Shown: positions 51,939-62,942 of the stretch, in pieces
How positions within the stretch are numbered: position 1 is the stretch's first letter
Layout: each line of letters begins with the position of its first letter
Source of the DNA: an uncultured Oleispira sp.
GTDB taxonomy: Bacteria; Pseudomonadota; Gammaproteobacteria; Pseudomonadales; Oceanobacteraceae
DNA: 64,000 bases
Reading direction: 5' to 3'
Assembly (NCBI GenBank): GCA_913061415.1
Contig: CAJXUD010000013.1
Location: forward strand, 1-64,000
Notes under the pieces: generated by a model
Seen by the model: only the letters and a program-made list of their open reading frames with translations
Database searches by the model: none
What the model was told of the DNA's origin: nothing
Program-made: the position numbers and the translations under genes

Positions 51939-53211
51939 CAGAGACTTCCTTCTGCCCAGATTTTTCAGCAATAGGCTGGGATATTTTTTTCTTAATTCTT
52001 ACACCAAGCTCAACAAATTGATTGGCGGTATTCACTAGGTTGCCACGACCTTGCGCTAACGAACTGTAAGTTTCGTCATAGGTTTTCTGGGCGCTGTTTA
52101 ATTGGTTGCCCAACTTGTCCATTTTTTCTACGACGATGCGTAAACGGTCATAGACTTTTCCTGCTTGCTGGCTTAATTCATCGGCACTACGGCCTCGGCG
52201 CTCTATGGCCCATAAACTTTCGATGGTACGCAAGCTGGCTAATAATGTCGTAGGCGTCACCACTACAACTCGCTGATCAAAGGCATCCATAAATAACTGT
52301 TCATCATGCTGAAATGCTGCAACAAACGCGGGCTCGATTGGCATAAACATAAATACAAAATCAGGCGAATGCAGCCCTGGTAATTGCTGATAAGCTTTGG
52401 CAGATAGCGCCTTAATATGATTCCGAATGGCGTCGATATGCTGTTTCAAAAACTGGCTTTTTAGCGCATCGTCTTCTGAATTCACATAATCGTTATAAGC
52501 ATTCAAAGAAACCTTGGCATCGACAATAATATGTTTATTTTCAGGCAGATTAATAATCACATCAGGACGATAGTTTTGACCATTATCGGCTTTATGATTT
52601 TGCTCGCGCACGTACTCTTCACCTAGGCGTAAACCCGAGCGTTCTAATACGGTTTCTAATACTAATTCGCCCCAATTACCTTGGGCTTTTTTATCACCCC
52701 GCAACGCTTTACTTAACGCACTGGCTTCAGCCGTCATGGTTTGATTTAGATGGTAAAGGTCGCTGATTTGACTCTTTAATACCGCACGATCTTTTGTATC
52801 GTGTAGATAAACGTCTTCAACTTTTTTCCGTAGCCCTTCTAATTGATCTTTAAAAGGATGCAAAATAGCATCTAAGCCTTGTTTATTTTGCTGCTGTTTT
52901 TCGTTGAATATTTTATGCGAGAGGTTTTCAAAGGTTTGCTGTTGCTGTTGCTGCAAATCTTGATTGTACTTGTGCTGTTGCGCGTGCTGTTGCTGTTGAT
53001 TTTGAACTTGCTGCTTTAATAGTGCATTTTCAACCTTAAGCGGTTGCTGACCCGATTCAAAACCCGCGCTAAAGCCGGCATCAAAACCTAGAGTATGACC
53101 TGATTTTTTGCCGATCTGTTTTCCTATCGTTAGGCAGCCCAAACAGCTGACTAACAATAGCAAAGAGAAGAACAATAGAATCATCCACGGCTCTAGTATT
53201 AAAGCGTCCAT
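51925..53211 (-). CDS. rmuC: DNA recombination protein RmuC
   Basis: Limits inversions at short repeats; membrane-anchored in most species. 428 aa. Transmembrane helix near the N-terminus (about 10-28), long Gln-rich coiled coil (55-175), then the nuclease-fold RmuC domain (GNWGELVLETVLERSGLRLGEEYVRE, RPDVIINLPENKHIIVDAKVSLNAY, FMPIEPAFVAAF). It begins 3 bp after prfA and overlaps cmoA. Confidence 0.93.
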   Translation of the reverse strand: MDALILEPWMILLFFSLLLLVSCLGCLTIGKQIGKKSGHTLGFDAGFSAGFESGQQPLKVENALLKQQVQNQQQQHAQQHKYNQDLQQQQQQTFENLSHKIFNEKQQQNKQGLDAILHPFKDQLEGLRKKVEDVYLHDTKDRAVLKSQISDLYHLNQTMTAEASALSKALRGDKKAQGNWGELVLETVLERSGLRLGEEYVREQNHKADNGQNYRPDVIINLPENKHIIVDAKVSLNAYNDYVNSEDDALKSQFLKQHIDAIRNHIKALSAKAYQQLPGLHSPDFVFMFMPIEPAFVAAFQHDEQLFMDAFDQRVVVVTPTTLLASLRTIESLWAIERRGRSADELSQQAGKVYDRLRIVVEKMDKLGNQLNSAQKTYDETYSSLAQGRGNLVNTANQFVELGVRIKKKISQPIAEKSGQKEVSDDIT

Positions 53212-53214
53212 AAA

Positions 53215-54306
53215 CTATTGTTCTTGGCTGCCTAAAGCGGTTAACTGCTCAGTTTGATGCTCGGTAATTAAAGGTTTCAAAACGGCACCCAGATCTCCCT
53301 GCATCACTTCATCCAGCTTGTATAAGGTTAAGTTGATTCTGTGATCGGTAACACGACCTTGTGGATAATTATAAGTACGAATACGTTCCGAACGGTCTCC
53401 ACTACCTACCAAGCTCTTTCGCTCTGCCGCTTGTTCGGCTTGCTGCTTTTGCAATACGGCATCATTAATTCGGCTAGCAAGAACCGTCATCGCTTTCGCA
53501 CGGTTTTTATGCTGAGAACGTTCGTCTTGGCATTCAACCACAAACCCTGTTGGTAAGTGCGTTAAACGAATGGCTGAATCCGTTTTGTTAACGTGCTGAC
53601 CACCCGAACCCGAAGCACGGAACGTATCAACGCGTAAATCAGCCTTCTTAATTTCAATCTCACCTTCGCCTTCAACTTCAGGCATGATTACAACGGTACA
53701 CGCCGATGTATGAACACGACCTTGAGATTCGGTTTCAGGAACACGCTGTACTCGGTGCGCACCCGACTCAAATTTCAGCTGAGAATAAACATCAGAACCC
53801 GAAATACGAGCGATTATTTCTTTATAGCCGCCGTGATCGCCATCGTTGGTGGTTAATATTTCAACTCGAAATCCCTGTGTTTCAGCATAACGGGAATACA
53901 TACGATAAAGATCGCCCGAGAAAATCGCGGCTTCATCACCACCGGTCCCCGCACGAATTTCTAGAATAACGTTACGACCATCGTTCGGATCTTTTGGCAG
54001 TAACAAGACCTGCAAATCAGCTTCTAATGTTTCTAGTGTCGCTTTTGCTGATTTATATTCTTCTTGACCCATTTCACGCATTTCTGGGTCTTCATCTTTT
54101 AATAACAATTCAGCTTCAGCAAAATCTTCTTCTGCTTGAGTGAAAGCTTCATAGGCCTGCACAACAGGTTCTAATTCGGCATACTCTTTTGACAGACCAC
54201 GAAACTTATCTTGATTAGAGATAATTTCATTATCACTTAATAGATGACCAATTTCTTCGTAGCGCTCACATAAATGCTGCAACTTATGAACTAATGATTC
54301 TTTCAT
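53215..54306 (-). CDS. prfA: Peptide chain release factor 1
   Basis: Recognises UAA and UAG and triggers peptide release. 363 aa. The GGQ motif lies in [17 protein letters not shown]. The stop-codon-reading PxT tripeptide is P-E-T here ([15 protein letters not shown]). Four-base ATGA overlap with hemA. Its methylase gene prmC, which commonly follows, is not here; rmuC follows instead. Confidence 0.97.
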   Translation of the reverse strand: MKESLVHKLQHLCERYEEIGHLLSDNEIISNQDKFRGLSKEYAELEPVVQAYEAFTQAEEDFAEAELLLKDEDPEMREMGQEEYKSAKATLETLEADLQVLLLPKDPNDGRNVILEIRAGTGGDEAAIFSGDLYRMYSRYAETQGFRVEILTTNDGDHGGYKEIIARISGSDVYSQLKFESGAHRVQRVPETESQGRVHTSACTVVIMPEVEGEGEIEIKKADLRVDTFRASGSGGQHVNKTDSAIRLTHLPTGFVVECQDERSQHKNRAKAMTVLASRINDAVLQKQQAEQAAERKSLVGSGDRSERIRTYNYPQGRVTDHRINLTLYKLDEVMQGDLGAVLKPLITEHQTEQLTALGSQEQ

Positions 54307-55628
54307 TCTGATGTATTCTTCTCTTTGTTCTCAGTCATACTGTTATTAGTATCATCCGAGAGCTGAAATAATTCTTGAACCCAATCCATAATCTCAAGCT
54401 GGCCTTCGGCCCCTGCTTTACGCATTTGCTTGGTAGGAGTGTGTAATATTTTATTGGTATACGTATGAGCAAACTGCTGCAAAACTTTCGCAGGGTCATC
54501 ACCATTCGCGAGCTGCCTGCGAGCTTTCGAAAGACACTCATCTTTCAGACTTTCAATCTGAGTGCGTAATGACGTCACCGTTGAAACCACATCTAATGAG
54601 CGTAATTCTCGCATAAAACGCTCTACACCTGAAATAATCAGCTGCTCAGCTTGAACCGCAGCGTCTTGGCGCGACTTTACATTTTCTTCAATGATGTCTT
54701 TTAAATCGTCCACCGTATACAAAAAGACGTCATTTAAATCGCCAACTTCTTCTTCGATATCTCGTGGCACTGCGATATCGACCATAAACATCGGTGAATG
54801 GCGACGTTTCTTCATCGCTCGCTCGACCGTGCCTTTGCCTAATATAGGTAGCGGACTGGCCGTCGATGAAATAACAATGTCAGCACGGGGTAACTCTTGT
54901 GCGATATCTTCTAATAAAACCGCCTCTGCATGAAATTGCTCCGCCAGTTTTTGTGCTCTTGCCAACGTTCGGTTTGCTACAATAATTTGCTTAATACCCG
55001 CATCCTTCAGATGCTTAGCAACGAGGTCAATGGTCTCTCCTGCACCAATAAGTAACGCAGTACTGCGACTCAAATCAGAAAAGATGTGTTTAGCCATGCT
55101 AACCGCGGCAAACGCGACCGAGACTGGATTTTGTCCAATCGCGGTATTCGTTCTAACTTCTTTTGCGACGGTAAAGGTTTGTCGAAATAAACGGCCAAGG
55201 TCACTGCCCGTTGTACCCGCTTGCTGAGAAACAGCATAAGCCGATTTAAACTGACCTAAAATTTGAGGCTCGCCAAGTACCAACGAGTCTAGTCCGCAGG
55301 CAACACGCATCATATGTTGAACAGCATCATTATTATGATGAATATACGACGAGTCTAATAATGTTTTCTCGTCAACATCGTGATGCTGACTTAACCATGT
55401 CAGTAAGGCTTGCCCCGCCTGCACATCAACCTCTTCGCCTCCATCTGTATAAGAACAATAGATTTCAGTTCGATTGCAGGTTGATAGAATCGAGACTTCT
55501 GTAACGGGCGTCAGCGTTTGCAGCAGCTGCTGAAGAACATCCGGCATAGTTGCTGGATCAAACGATACCCTCTCACGTACGGCCACAGGGGCTGTTTTGT
55601 GATTAATGCCAAGCGCTATGATTCCCAT
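54303..55628 (-). CDS. hemA: Glutamyl-tRNA reductase
   Basis: First committed step of tetrapyrrole synthesis by the C5 route. 441 aa. Catalytic Cys in [18 protein letters not shown]-binding domain with [16 protein letters not shown] and [12 protein letters not shown]-terminal dimerisation domain. The last 25 residues are polar and extended ([17 protein letters not shown]). hemA-prfA is a conserved operon and is divergent from the lolB operon. Confidence 0.97.
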   Translation of the reverse strand: MGIIALGINHKTAPVAVRERVSFDPATMPDVLQQLLQTLTPVTEVSILSTCNRTEIYCSYTDGGEEVDVQAGQALLTWLSQHHDVDEKTLLDSSYIHHNNDAVQHMMRVACGLDSLVLGEPQILGQFKSAYAVSQQAGTTGSDLGRLFRQTFTVAKEVRTNTAIGQNPVSVAFAAVSMAKHIFSDLSRSTALLIGAGETIDLVAKHLKDAGIKQIIVANRTLARAQKLAEQFHAEAVLLEDIAQELPRADIVISSTASPLPILGKGTVERAMKKRRHSPMFMVDIAVPRDIEEEVGDLNDVFLYTVDDLKDIIEENVKSRQDAAVQAEQLIISGVERFMRELRSLDVVSTVTSLRTQIESLKDECLSKARRQLANGDDPAKVLQQFAHTYTNKILHTPTKQMRKAGAEGQLEIMDWVQELFQLSDDTNNSMTENKEKNTSE

Positions 55629-55817
55629 CTGAGATTAAATCTGACCTTTTAATAAATGACACATCGACGAAAGCGGCACAGTATAACGGGAAATAATCAT
55701 GAAATCTTTTCCACATTACCTTGTCTACTATAAATTCACCCACAATGAAGACTTAACGCTGACTTTTAGTTAAATTTCAGAGTATGCTGTTGACAGAATA
55801 AATGGATATAGGTCGTT

Positions 55818-57599
55818 ATGTTGTTTCGGATTGTTACCTTATTAATCGCCAATGGCCTGATTGCAGGCTGTTCACTTCTTCCAATGAACAGCGATACCAC
55901 CTCGTTAGAAAAAGCGGCTGATCATGAAACTGCCATTTATGAGGCAGATAATAATACGATTCAAGCCCCTTTCAGCCCAAATTATGACAAACCGTTTGAA
56001 GCCGCGACGCTGTATTCATTATTAGTCGCAGAAGTCGCAGGGCAGCGCCAGCAATTCGATATTTCTTTAGCAAACTATTTAGATCAAGCACAACAAACTC
56101 AAGATCCAGACATTGCTGAACGTGCAACACGCATAGCGCAATACTTAGGTATTAACGAATACATTTTAGAATCCGCAATACTTTGGGTCAAAATCGCCCC
56201 AGAAGAAGCTCAAGCACATCAAACCTTAGCGCTTGCTTATATGAAAATAGGGAAATTCTCTTCAGCACTGACTCACCTAGAGGCCGTTTTTAATCTAGTA
56301 GGAGCCAGTCAATTTGATTTCCTTGCCTTAAACGCTCAATCACTAGGCAACCATGAAACACTTGATCTTCTGCATCAAATTGAAGAATTAACGCAAAAGC
56401 ACAATGATTACGCACCTCTTTGGATGGCCCAAGGCGCATTATTATTACAGCTAGAAGATTATTCAGCAGCGCTCACCGCCTTAAACCAAGCACTGTCATT
56501 AAGAGAGGGCTATGTTGCCGCAGCGATCAGTAAAGCCAGGGTACTACACAAGTTAGAGCAGCACGAAGAAGCCCTTGCCTTACTTGACGAACTACACGAA
56601 CAACTGCCAAAAAATAAAGGCATCGGCGTATTGCGCGCTCGTATATTAATCGACCTAAAGCGTTTTAGTGAAGCCCGCGCGGCATTTCAATACCTAGCAC
56701 AACAGTTTCCCAATGATCATTCAATACAACTATCACTAGGATTACTGCACATAGAGCTAACAGAGTACGATCAAGCAATCGCCGCCCTGAGTCCATTAAC
56801 CTTACAAAGAAACATGGCCGACGAAGCCTACTTTTATCTTGCTCGTATTGCCGAAAGCCAAGAAGACCTCCCTCGTGCCATTCGTAACTATCAGTCAGTT
56901 CAAAAAGGTCGTCAATTTTTACCTGCGCAATATAAAGCGGCTCAGTTATTAATTGAACTGGAGGACATTAACGCCGCTCGGGATTATTTAACTCATCGCC
57001 GCAGTGAGTTCCCAGAGAGCAACATTGAACTCGTCCAGTTAGAAGTAGAATTATTGATTCAGCGCGAACTCACTCTTGAAGCCTTCCAGCTTGTTGATAC
57101 GGCCCTAATTGACTCACCGGATAGCACCAAGCTGCTTTATAGCCGCGGGCTATTAGCGGAAAAACTAGGCGATTTAGAGCAGCTCGAAAGAGATTTGCGC
57201 CACATAATCAAACTCATGCCTGAAAACGCAGAAGCGATTAATGCCCTAGGATATACCTTGGCCAATAAAACCGATCGTATTGACGAAGCGATGGTATTAA
57301 TCCAGCAAGCCATCGAGCTATCACCTAATAATCCCGCCATAATCGATAGCTTAGGCTGGGCTTATTTCAGATTGGGCGACTTAGAAAAATCTGCCGAGTT
57401 ACTGCAGCAAGCGTATAATGACTTTCCTGACCACGAGGTCGCCGCACACCTCGGCGAAGTGCTTTGGCAGCTGCAGCGTGATGATGAAGCAAAGAGTATT
57501 TGGCAGCAGGGCTTGGAACAAAATCCTGATAGCCCTATTATAAAAGAAACCTTACACCGCCTTAATTTAGATTCTGATTTCCAATCAATACCAAAGTGA
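55818..57599 (+). CDS. TPR-repeat lipoprotein upstream of lolB
   Basis: 593 aa. Lipobox IAGC (Cys18). Almost the whole mature chain consists of tetratricopeptide-like helix pairs (for example LWMAQGALLLQLEDYSAALTALNQAL, AIIDSLGWAYFRLGDLEKSAELL), roughly twelve to fourteen. This gene type is commonly found between hemA and lolB in Pseudomonas relatives. Presumably an outer-membrane-attached scaffold; exact role unknown. The stop overlaps or abuts the lolB gene. Confidence 0.88.
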   Translation: MLFRIVTLLIANGLIAGCSLLPMNSDTTSLEKAADHETAIYEADNNTIQAPFSPNYDKPFEAATLYSLLVAEVAGQRQQFDISLANYLDQAQQTQDPDIAERATRIAQYLGINEYILESAILWVKIAPEEAQAHQTLALAYMKIGKFSSALTHLEAVFNLVGASQFDFLALNAQSLGNHETLDLLHQIEELTQKHNDYAPLWMAQGALLLQLEDYSAALTALNQALSLREGYVAAAISKARVLHKLEQHEEALALLDELHEQLPKNKGIGVLRARILIDLKRFSEARAAFQYLAQQFPNDHSIQLSLGLLHIELTEYDQAIAALSPLTLQRNMADEAYFYLARIAESQEDLPRAIRNYQSVQKGRQFLPAQYKAAQLLIELEDINAARDYLTHRRSEFPESNIELVQLEVELLIQRELTLEAFQLVDTALIDSPDSTKLLYSRGLLAEKLGDLEQLERDLRHIIKLMPENAEAINALGYTLANKTDRIDEAMVLIQQAIELSPNNPAIIDSLGWAYFRLGDLEKSAELLQQAYNDFPDHEVAAHLGEVLWQLQRDDEAKSIWQQGLEQNPDSPIIKETLHRLNLDSDFQSIPK

Positions 57600-57610
57600 C
57601 CCTCAGCCCC

Positions 57611-58195
57611 ATGAAAGCTTCCTATTTTAGGCTCATACTCTTTATCAGTATGGGTCTATCTGGCTGCAGCGTATTTAACCTGCAGCAAGATGATCAAGAA
57701 CTAGAATACCAACTGAATCAAATTCAACAATGGCAGGTACGCGGCAAACTCTCTGTTATCAGCCCAGAAGACGCTGTTACCGGCTATTTAACCTGGCAGC
57801 AAGATAATGAAGATTTTGATTTATTCTTATCAGGCCCCTTTGGCCAAGGCTCAAGCCGCCTTGAAGGAAATAGCAGCCACGCAACATTAACATTGCCAAG
57901 CAAAGAACCGGTACACGCCCCGTCAGCAGAATATCTAGTCGCCGCCTATTTAGGCTGGGAATTTCCTGTACTGGATTTGCGCTACTGGGTGAAAGGACAA
58001 CCGAGCCCCAATTCAAACTTCACCCAAGTTCGCAATAGCTTAGGGCTATTAGAAAACCTAAAACAGCATGATTGGCAGGTTGAATTTTCTCGCTACCAGC
58101 CGCAAGGAGATACTTGGTTACCTGGCCGCATCAAGATCATCGGCCACGGTTTCAAATTTATTCTCGCTATTAAAGAATGGTCTATTTATGAATAA
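57611..58195 (+). CDS. lolB: Outer-membrane lipoprotein receptor LolB
   Basis: Accepts lipoproteins from LolA and inserts them in the outer membrane; itself a lipoprotein. Lipobox LSGC. Family blocks WQVRGKLSVISPEDAVTGYLTWQQ, LSGPFGQGSSRLEG and LDLRYWVKGQPSP are visible. ATG 57611 gives 194 aa; a GTG at 57596 overlapping the upstream stop is possible. It overlaps ispE by 8 bp. Confidence 0.93.
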   Translation: MKASYFRLILFISMGLSGCSVFNLQQDDQELEYQLNQIQQWQVRGKLSVISPEDAVTGYLTWQQDNEDFDLFLSGPFGQGSSRLEGNSSHATLTLPSKEPVHAPSAEYLVAAYLGWEFPVLDLRYWVKGQPSPNSNFTQVRNSLGLLENLKQHDWQVEFSRYQPQGDTWLPGRIKIIGHGFKFILAIKEWSIYE

Positions 58196-59087
58196 CTCTG
58201 CCCCTAATAACCCCAAGCCTCAATGGTTAACGGTTCCTGCTCCAGCAAAGTTAAACCTAATGCTGCACATCACAGGCCAGCGCGCTGATGGTTATCATGA
58301 ATTACAAACCATCTTCCAATTTTTAGAGTATGGCGACCAGCTCAGCTTTCAGTCGCGTAACGATAACGAATTAACCCTGACTCCAGAAATAGTCGGCGTA
58401 AATTTTGAAGATAATCTGATTATTAAGGCCGCTCGTAGCTTACAAAATCACCCCAGCGCCAGTAATAAACAGTGCGGTGCGAATATTCGCTTAGAAAAAA
58501 TATTACCGATGGGGGGAGGTTTGGGTGGTGGCAGTTCAGATGCTGCAACAACAATTCTTGCCTTAAATTCTTTATGGGAACTCGGTTTAACATTAGAAGA
58601 ATTAGCCGACTTAGGCATTAAACTAGGCGCCGACGTGCCAGTATTCATCAAGGGTCAAGCCTGCTGGGCAGAAGGCATAGGGGAAAAGATCACTCCGCTA
58701 CCAGATCTAGTTGAAAACTGGTTCTTAGTAGCCTGTCCAAACGCTCATTCAAATACCAAAGAAATTTTTTCGCATAAAGAGTTGACAAGGGACAGTGAGA
58801 TCCTTAATATGCGCCACGCACTTGAGGGACAAGCAGCAAACACAGTTAGAAATGACTGTCAGTTAGTTGCAACGAAACTCAACCCTGAAATTGGTAAGAC
58901 ATTGAATTTGCTAAACAAATTCGGCTCTGCTAAGATGACGGGAACTGGAGCTTGTGTTTTCTTAAGCCTAGCTTCAGAGGACAAAGCAACGCAAGTTGCA
59001 AGTAAGCTTCCGGCTGAATTAGATATTTTTATTGCGAAAGGTACTAACCTTTCTTCTGCACATAAGGTATTATTCGGCTCCGTTTGA
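58188..59087 (+). CDS. ispE: 4-diphosphocytidyl-2-C-methyl-D-erythritol kinase
   Basis: GHMP kinase of the MEP isoprenoid route. 299 aa. PAPAKLNLMLHITGQRADGYHEL at the N-terminus, ATP loop PMGGGLGGGSSDAATT, and GTGACVFLSLAS near the end. The start at 58188 overlaps lolB, and the larger frame upstream lies inside lolB and is rejected. Next comes tRNA-Gln, then prs: the classic order. Confidence 0.96.
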   Translation: MNNSAPNNPKPQWLTVPAPAKLNLMLHITGQRADGYHELQTIFQFLEYGDQLSFQSRNDNELTLTPEIVGVNFEDNLIIKAARSLQNHPSASNKQCGANIRLEKILPMGGGLGGGSSDAATTILALNSLWELGLTLEELADLGIKLGADVPVFIKGQACWAEGIGEKITPLPDLVENWFLVACPNAHSNTKEIFSHKELTRDSEILNMRHALEGQAANTVRNDCQLVATKLNPEIGKTLNLLNKFGSAKMTGTGACVFLSLASEDKATQVASKLPAELDIFIAKGTNLSSAHKVLFGSV

Positions 59088-59108
59088 AAAAACGGTTTTA
59101 AAAAAAGT

Positions 59109-59183
59109 TGGGGTGTCGCCAAGCGGTAAGGCAACGGGTTTTGATCCCGTCATGCGCAGGTTCAAATCCTGCCACCTCAGCCA
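59109..59183 (+). tRNA. tRNA-Gln (anticodon TTG)
   Basis: 75 nt cloverleaf: acceptor TGGGGTG/CACCTCA with discriminator G and encoded CCA; D arm with AAGCGGTAAGG; anticodon loop TTTTGAT with anticodon TTG at about 59142-59144 (ACGGG/CCCGT stem); T loop TTCAAAT. It closely resembles E. coli tRNA-Gln and lies between ispE and prs, as in Pseudomonas. Confidence 0.95.
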
Positions 59184-59228
59184 ACTTCTTTCTTATCCAT
59201 TATTGAAAAAATCTAAAGGTGACCCATA

Positions 59229-60170
59229 GTGTCCAAACTGATGGTATTTACCGGCAACGCCAATCCAAAATTAGCCAAGCTAGTCGTTGAACGTTTAGAT
59301 ATTCCAATGGGCGAAATGTCCGTAGGTAAATTCAGTGATGGTGAAATCACCGTTGAAATTGATGAAAATGTGCGTGGTAAAGACGTTTTTATTATTCAGC
59401 CAACCTGTACCCCAACCAACGATAACTTGATGGAACTTCTGCTAATGGCAGATGGTTTACGTCGTGCTTCTGCAGCTCGTATCACCGCTGTTGTTCCTTA
59501 TTTCGGCTATGCACGCCAAGATCGTCGTCCTCGTAGTGCTCGTGTGCCAATTAGTGCCCGCGCAGTTGCTGACATGATGGTAGGTTCAGGTATCGATCGT
59601 GTACTAACGGTTGATTTACACGCCGACCAAATCCAGGGCTTTTTCAGTGTCCCTGTTGATAACGTATACGGTTCTCCAATTTTATTAGATGACATCGCTC
59701 GTCAGAAATACGAAGATTTAATCGTAGTTTCTCCAGACGTGGGGGGTGTTGTTCGCGCACGTGCTATCGCTAAACAGTTAAATGTTGATCTAGCGATTAT
59801 TGATAAGCGTCGCCCAGAAGCCAACGTTGCCGAAATAATGAACATTATCGGTGATGTTGAAGGTCGTACTTGTGTCTTAGTTGATGACATGGTCGATACT
59901 GCAGGCACTTTATGCCACGCAGCTACCGCATTAAAAGAACGTGGTGCTAAAAGCGTTGTTGCTTATTGTACTCACCCTGTTCTATCTGGCCCAGCCATTG
60001 ATCGTTTGAAAGCTTCTGCTCTTGATGAGTTAGTCGTAACCGATACGATTCCATTGTCTGCCGCCGCACAAAAATCTGGCCGCGTTCGTCAACTGACAAT
60101 CGCTGGTCTATTAGCTGAATCGATTCGCCGTGTTAATAACGAAGAATCAATCAGCGCAATGTTTAGATAA
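59229..60170 (+). CDS. prs: Ribose-phosphate pyrophosphokinase
   Basis: Makes PRPP from ribose 5-phosphate and ATP. 313 aa with GTG start. Typical blocks: [50 protein letters not shown] and the PRPP loop [17 protein letters not shown]. It is the standard class I enzyme. Confidence 0.98.
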   Translation: MSKLMVFTGNANPKLAKLVVERLDIPMGEMSVGKFSDGEITVEIDENVRGKDVFIIQPTCTPTNDNLMELLLMADGLRRASAARITAVVPYFGYARQDRRPRSARVPISARAVADMMVGSGIDRVLTVDLHADQIQGFFSVPVDNVYGSPILLDDIARQKYEDLIVVSPDVGGVVRARAIAKQLNVDLAIIDKRRPEANVAEIMNIIGDVEGRTCVLVDDMVDTAGTLCHAATALKERGAKSVVAYCTHPVLSGPAIDRLKASALDELVVTDTIPLSAAAQKSGRVRQLTIAGLLAESIRRVNNEESISAMFR

Positions 60171-60239
60171 GTCCAACTTAGATAAACATACTTTAGATAA
60201 GCAAACGTCGTTAAGACATTTGTTATCGACAGTTTCACG

Positions 60240-60268
60240 TTGAAGAGTTTGGTCGCAAAACTCTTCAA
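60240..60268 (+). other. Perfect hairpin downstream of prs
   Basis: TTGAAGAGTTT, loop GGTCGC, AAAACTCTTCAA: an eleven-pair stem 70 bp after prs, without a T-run. It precedes the terminator-like hairpin 60278-60308. It could stabilise the 3' end of the message. Confidence 0.6.
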
Positions 60269-60277
60269 CATATAGAG

Positions 60278-60308
60278 AACCTCAAGGGTATTTTGCCCTT
60301 GGGGTTTT
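60278..60308 (+). terminator. Terminator of the lolB-ispE-prs unit
   Basis: AACCTCAAGGG, loop TATTTTG, CCCTTGGGGTT then TTCT: an eleven-pair stem with one wobble. The T-run is short, so efficiency may be partial and rplY may be partly read through. Confidence 0.7.
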
Positions 60309-60385
60309 CTGCACTTAGTCGCACATAGCTTTAACAATCATGTTAAGCATGCAAGCGGCTTTATATATAAAGAAAGGTAGTTACC

Positions 60386-61024
60386 ATGTCTGATTTAACA
60401 TTGAACGCAGAACTTCGCGAAGTAGTAGGGAAAGGTGCGAGCCGCCGCCTACGTCGTTTAGAAGGTCTAGTTCCAGCAATTATTTATGGCGGAAAAACTG
60501 GCGGCAACGCTCGTAAGCCAACCAACATCACGTTGAAAGATAATGAGTTGAAGAAAGCTTTAGAAAACGAAGCTTACTACAGCAGCATCATCACTTTGAA
60601 CATTGGTGATAAGACTGAGCAAGTTGTATTGAAAGATATGCAGCGTCACCCTGCTCGTAACGACGTTATGCACGCTGATTTCCTTCGCGTAAGCAAAGCG
60701 ACTATCATTAAGTCTTCTCTTCCAATTCACTTCATCAATGAAGATGTTTGCCCAGCCGTTAAAACTGGCGGTGCTAAGATCAACCACCAGATGACTAGTA
60801 TTGACGTTATCTGTGCAGCGGGCGATCTTCCTGAGTTCATCGAAATCGATCTTGCTGAAACAGTTGCGGGTGAAGTAATTCACTTGTCTGACATCAAGTT
60901 CCCTAAAGGCGTTGAGTCTTTAGCATTGTCTCATGGTGAAGATCACGATACAGCGGTTGTTTCTTTGTTTACTCCTAAAGGTGTAGCTGAAGACGACGCT
61001 GAAGATGCAGCTGGCGAAGAGTAA
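60386..61024 (+). CDS. rplY: 50S ribosomal protein L25 (Ctc long form)
   Basis: 5S rRNA-binding ribosomal protein. 212 aa long form: an L25 domain (about 1-95, with ELREVVGKGASRRLRRLEGLVPAIIYGG and DMQRHPARNDVMHADFLRV) and a C-terminal TL5-type domain ending in an acidic tail. GAAAGG precedes the ATG. It is flanked by prs and pth, as usual. Confidence 0.96.
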   Translation: MSDLTLNAELREVVGKGASRRLRRLEGLVPAIIYGGKTGGNARKPTNITLKDNELKKALENEAYYSSIITLNIGDKTEQVVLKDMQRHPARNDVMHADFLRVSKATIIKSSLPIHFINEDVCPAVKTGGAKINHQMTSIDVICAAGDLPEFIEIDLAETVAGEVIHLSDIKFPKGVESLALSHGEDHDTAVVSLFTPKGVAEDDAEDAAGEE

Positions 61025-61077
61025 TCTTCTTTCTCTAAAGCACAGCCACTAGGTTGTTAGCCCACAGAGAAAACAGT

Positions 61078-61106
61078 AAAAAGGGCTCATTTATGAGCCC
61101 TTTTTT
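61078..61106. terminator. Terminator after rplY
   Basis: AAAAAGGGCTCAT, loop TT, ATGAGCCCTTTTTT: an eight-pair GC-rich stem with A- and T-runs, 54 bp after the rplY stop. Confidence 0.92.
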
Positions 61107-61186
61107 GTATCAACGCTTTTATCTTATTAAAGCGCATACAAATAAACATACTCGATCATGCTAAAGACTAAACTGAAGACAATACG

Positions 61187-61771
61187 ATGAGCAAAATTAA
61201 ACTCATAGTCGGTCTGGGTAACCCAGGTTCTGAATACGAAGCGACTCGCCACAATGCTGGTGCTTGGTTTATTTCAGAGATTGCTCGCGCTTATAATATC
61301 TCCTTAAAAGCCGATAAGAAATTTTATGGTATCAGCGGCCAGGGACGTATTGACGGTCATGATGTCTGGTTATTATTTCCAACAACCTACATGAATGACA
61401 GCGGTAAAGCAGTACAAGCATTAGCTAATTTTTACAAAATTAACGCCGAAGAAATTTTAGTCGCCCACGATGAGTTAGACTTACCGTCTGGCGTCGCGAA
61501 ATTAAAAACCGGTGGTGGTCACGGTGGCCAGAATGGCTTACGTGATATCATTGCTTGCTTAGGCAATAATAAAGACTTTCATCGTCTGCGTATTGGCATT
61601 GGCCATCCAGGTGATAAAAGCCAAGTGACTGGGCACGTACTAGGTCGACCCAGCGCTACAGAAAAAACACAAATGGACGCGACCATTGATGAAGCCAGTC
61701 GCGTACTGCCCGATGCCATAAAAGGTGATTGGGGCAAAGCCATGAATAGACTTCATACTTTTAAAGCATAA
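61187..61771 (+). CDS. pth: Peptidyl-tRNA hydrolase
   Basis: Recycles peptidyl-tRNA released from stalled ribosomes. 194 aa. N-terminal [23 protein letters not shown] with the catalytic His, HDELDLPSG and [16 protein letters not shown]. Normal family length. It is followed after 58 bp by ychF, the conserved pair. Confidence 0.97.
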   Translation: MSKIKLIVGLGNPGSEYEATRHNAGAWFISEIARAYNISLKADKKFYGISGQGRIDGHDVWLLFPTTYMNDSGKAVQALANFYKINAEEILVAHDELDLPSGVAKLKTGGGHGGQNGLRDIIACLGNNKDFHRLRIGIGHPGDKSQVTGHVLGRPSATEKTQMDATIDEASRVLPDAIKGDWGKAMNRLHTFKA

Positions 61772-61829
61772 TAATCGCTCACCGATTATTTATTGCGAAC
61801 AAATAGCTAAACAAATATAGGACATCACG

Positions 61830-62921
61830 ATGGGTTTTAAATGCGGAATCGTTGGTCTACCCAACGTAGGTAAATCGACTCTTTTTAACGCACTGACAAA
61901 AGCCGGCATTGGCGCAGAAAACTTCCCTTTCTGCACCATCGAGCCTAACTCAGGCATGGTGCCTATGCCAGACGCACGTCTTGATGCACTAGCAGAAATC
62001 GTTAAGCCAGAACGTGTATTAGCAACCACGATGGAATTTGTTGATATTGCTGGTTTAGTTGAAGGCGCATCAAAAGGTGAGGGCCTAGGTAACCAGTTCT
62101 TAGCCAACATTCGTGAAACCGATGCCATCGCTCACGTTGTACGCTGCTTTGAAGATGAAAACGTTATTCACGTAGCCAACAAAATCTCTCCTGCTGACGA
62201 TGTTGATATCATCAATACTGAATTAATCTTGGCTGACCTTGAGTCTTGCGAAAAGCAATTACAGCGCGTTACTCGCGTTGCTAAAGGCGGCGCTAAAGAT
62301 GCGGTACAGCAAAAAGGCTTATTAGAAAAATTGGTAGCTCATTTAAGCGACGGTTTACCGGCTCGCACATTGGTTAAAGAAGATGGCGACTACGCTCTTT
62401 TTGACCAGTTCCACCTGATAACACTGAAGCCAGTAATGTACATCGCGAACGTCAGTGAAGATGGTTTTGAGAACAACCCTCATCTTGATACCGTACGCGA
62501 AATTGCCGCATCTGATCAAGCAGTAGTCGTTGCTGTATGTAACCAGATTGAAGCTGAAATTTCTGAACTTGATGACGATGAGAAAAAAGAATTTTTAGAC
62601 GACATGGGTATGGAAGAAGCCGGTCTTGATCGTGTAATTCGTGCAGGTTACGAACTATTAGGTTTACAGACGTATTTCACTGCAGGCGTTAAAGAAGTGC
62701 GTGCATGGACAGTACCAGTAGGCGCTACGGCTCCTAATGGCGCTGGCGTCATTCACACCGATTTCGAAAAAGGTTTTATTCGCGCAGAAGTAATCGCCTA
62801 TGAAGATTTCATTCAATACAAGGGTGAAGCCGGCGCAAAAGATGCGGGAAAATGGCGCTTAGAAGGTAAAGAATATTTGATTAAAGACGGCGATGTGATG
62901 CATTACCGTTTTAACGTTTAA
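61830..62921 (+). CDS. ychF: Redox-regulated ATPase/GTPase YchF
   Basis: Obg-family P-loop NTPase that binds ribosomes and prefers ATP in many species. 363 aa. P-loop [14 protein letters not shown], switch [22 protein letters not shown], and an NVSEDG segment in place of the NKxD guanine-specificity motif, then a C-terminal TGS domain. All features match the family. Confidence 0.97.
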   Translation: MGFKCGIVGLPNVGKSTLFNALTKAGIGAENFPFCTIEPNSGMVPMPDARLDALAEIVKPERVLATTMEFVDIAGLVEGASKGEGLGNQFLANIRETDAIAHVVRCFEDENVIHVANKISPADDVDIINTELILADLESCEKQLQRVTRVAKGGAKDAVQQKGLLEKLVAHLSDGLPARTLVKEDGDYALFDQFHLITLKPVMYIANVSEDGFENNPHLDTVREIAASDQAVVVAVCNQIEAEISELDDDEKKEFLDDMGMEEAGLDRVIRAGYELLGLQTYFTAGVKEVRAWTVPVGATAPNGAGVIHTDFEKGFIRAEVIAYEDFIQYKGEAGAKDAGKWRLEGKEYLIKDGDVMHYRFNV

Positions 62922-62942
62922 TCTATTTTTCTTGCATAAATG

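Noticed and set aside
53710-53780. PET in place of PAT/PVT in RF1 as a sign of altered stop-codon reading
   Set aside because: The middle residue of the PxT tripeptide varies in the family and Pro and Thr are kept, so no change in codon recognition is indicated.
58068-58187. 40-residue N-terminal extension of IspE
   Set aside because: It lies wholly inside lolB in another frame. The conserved kinase begins just after the 58188 ATG.
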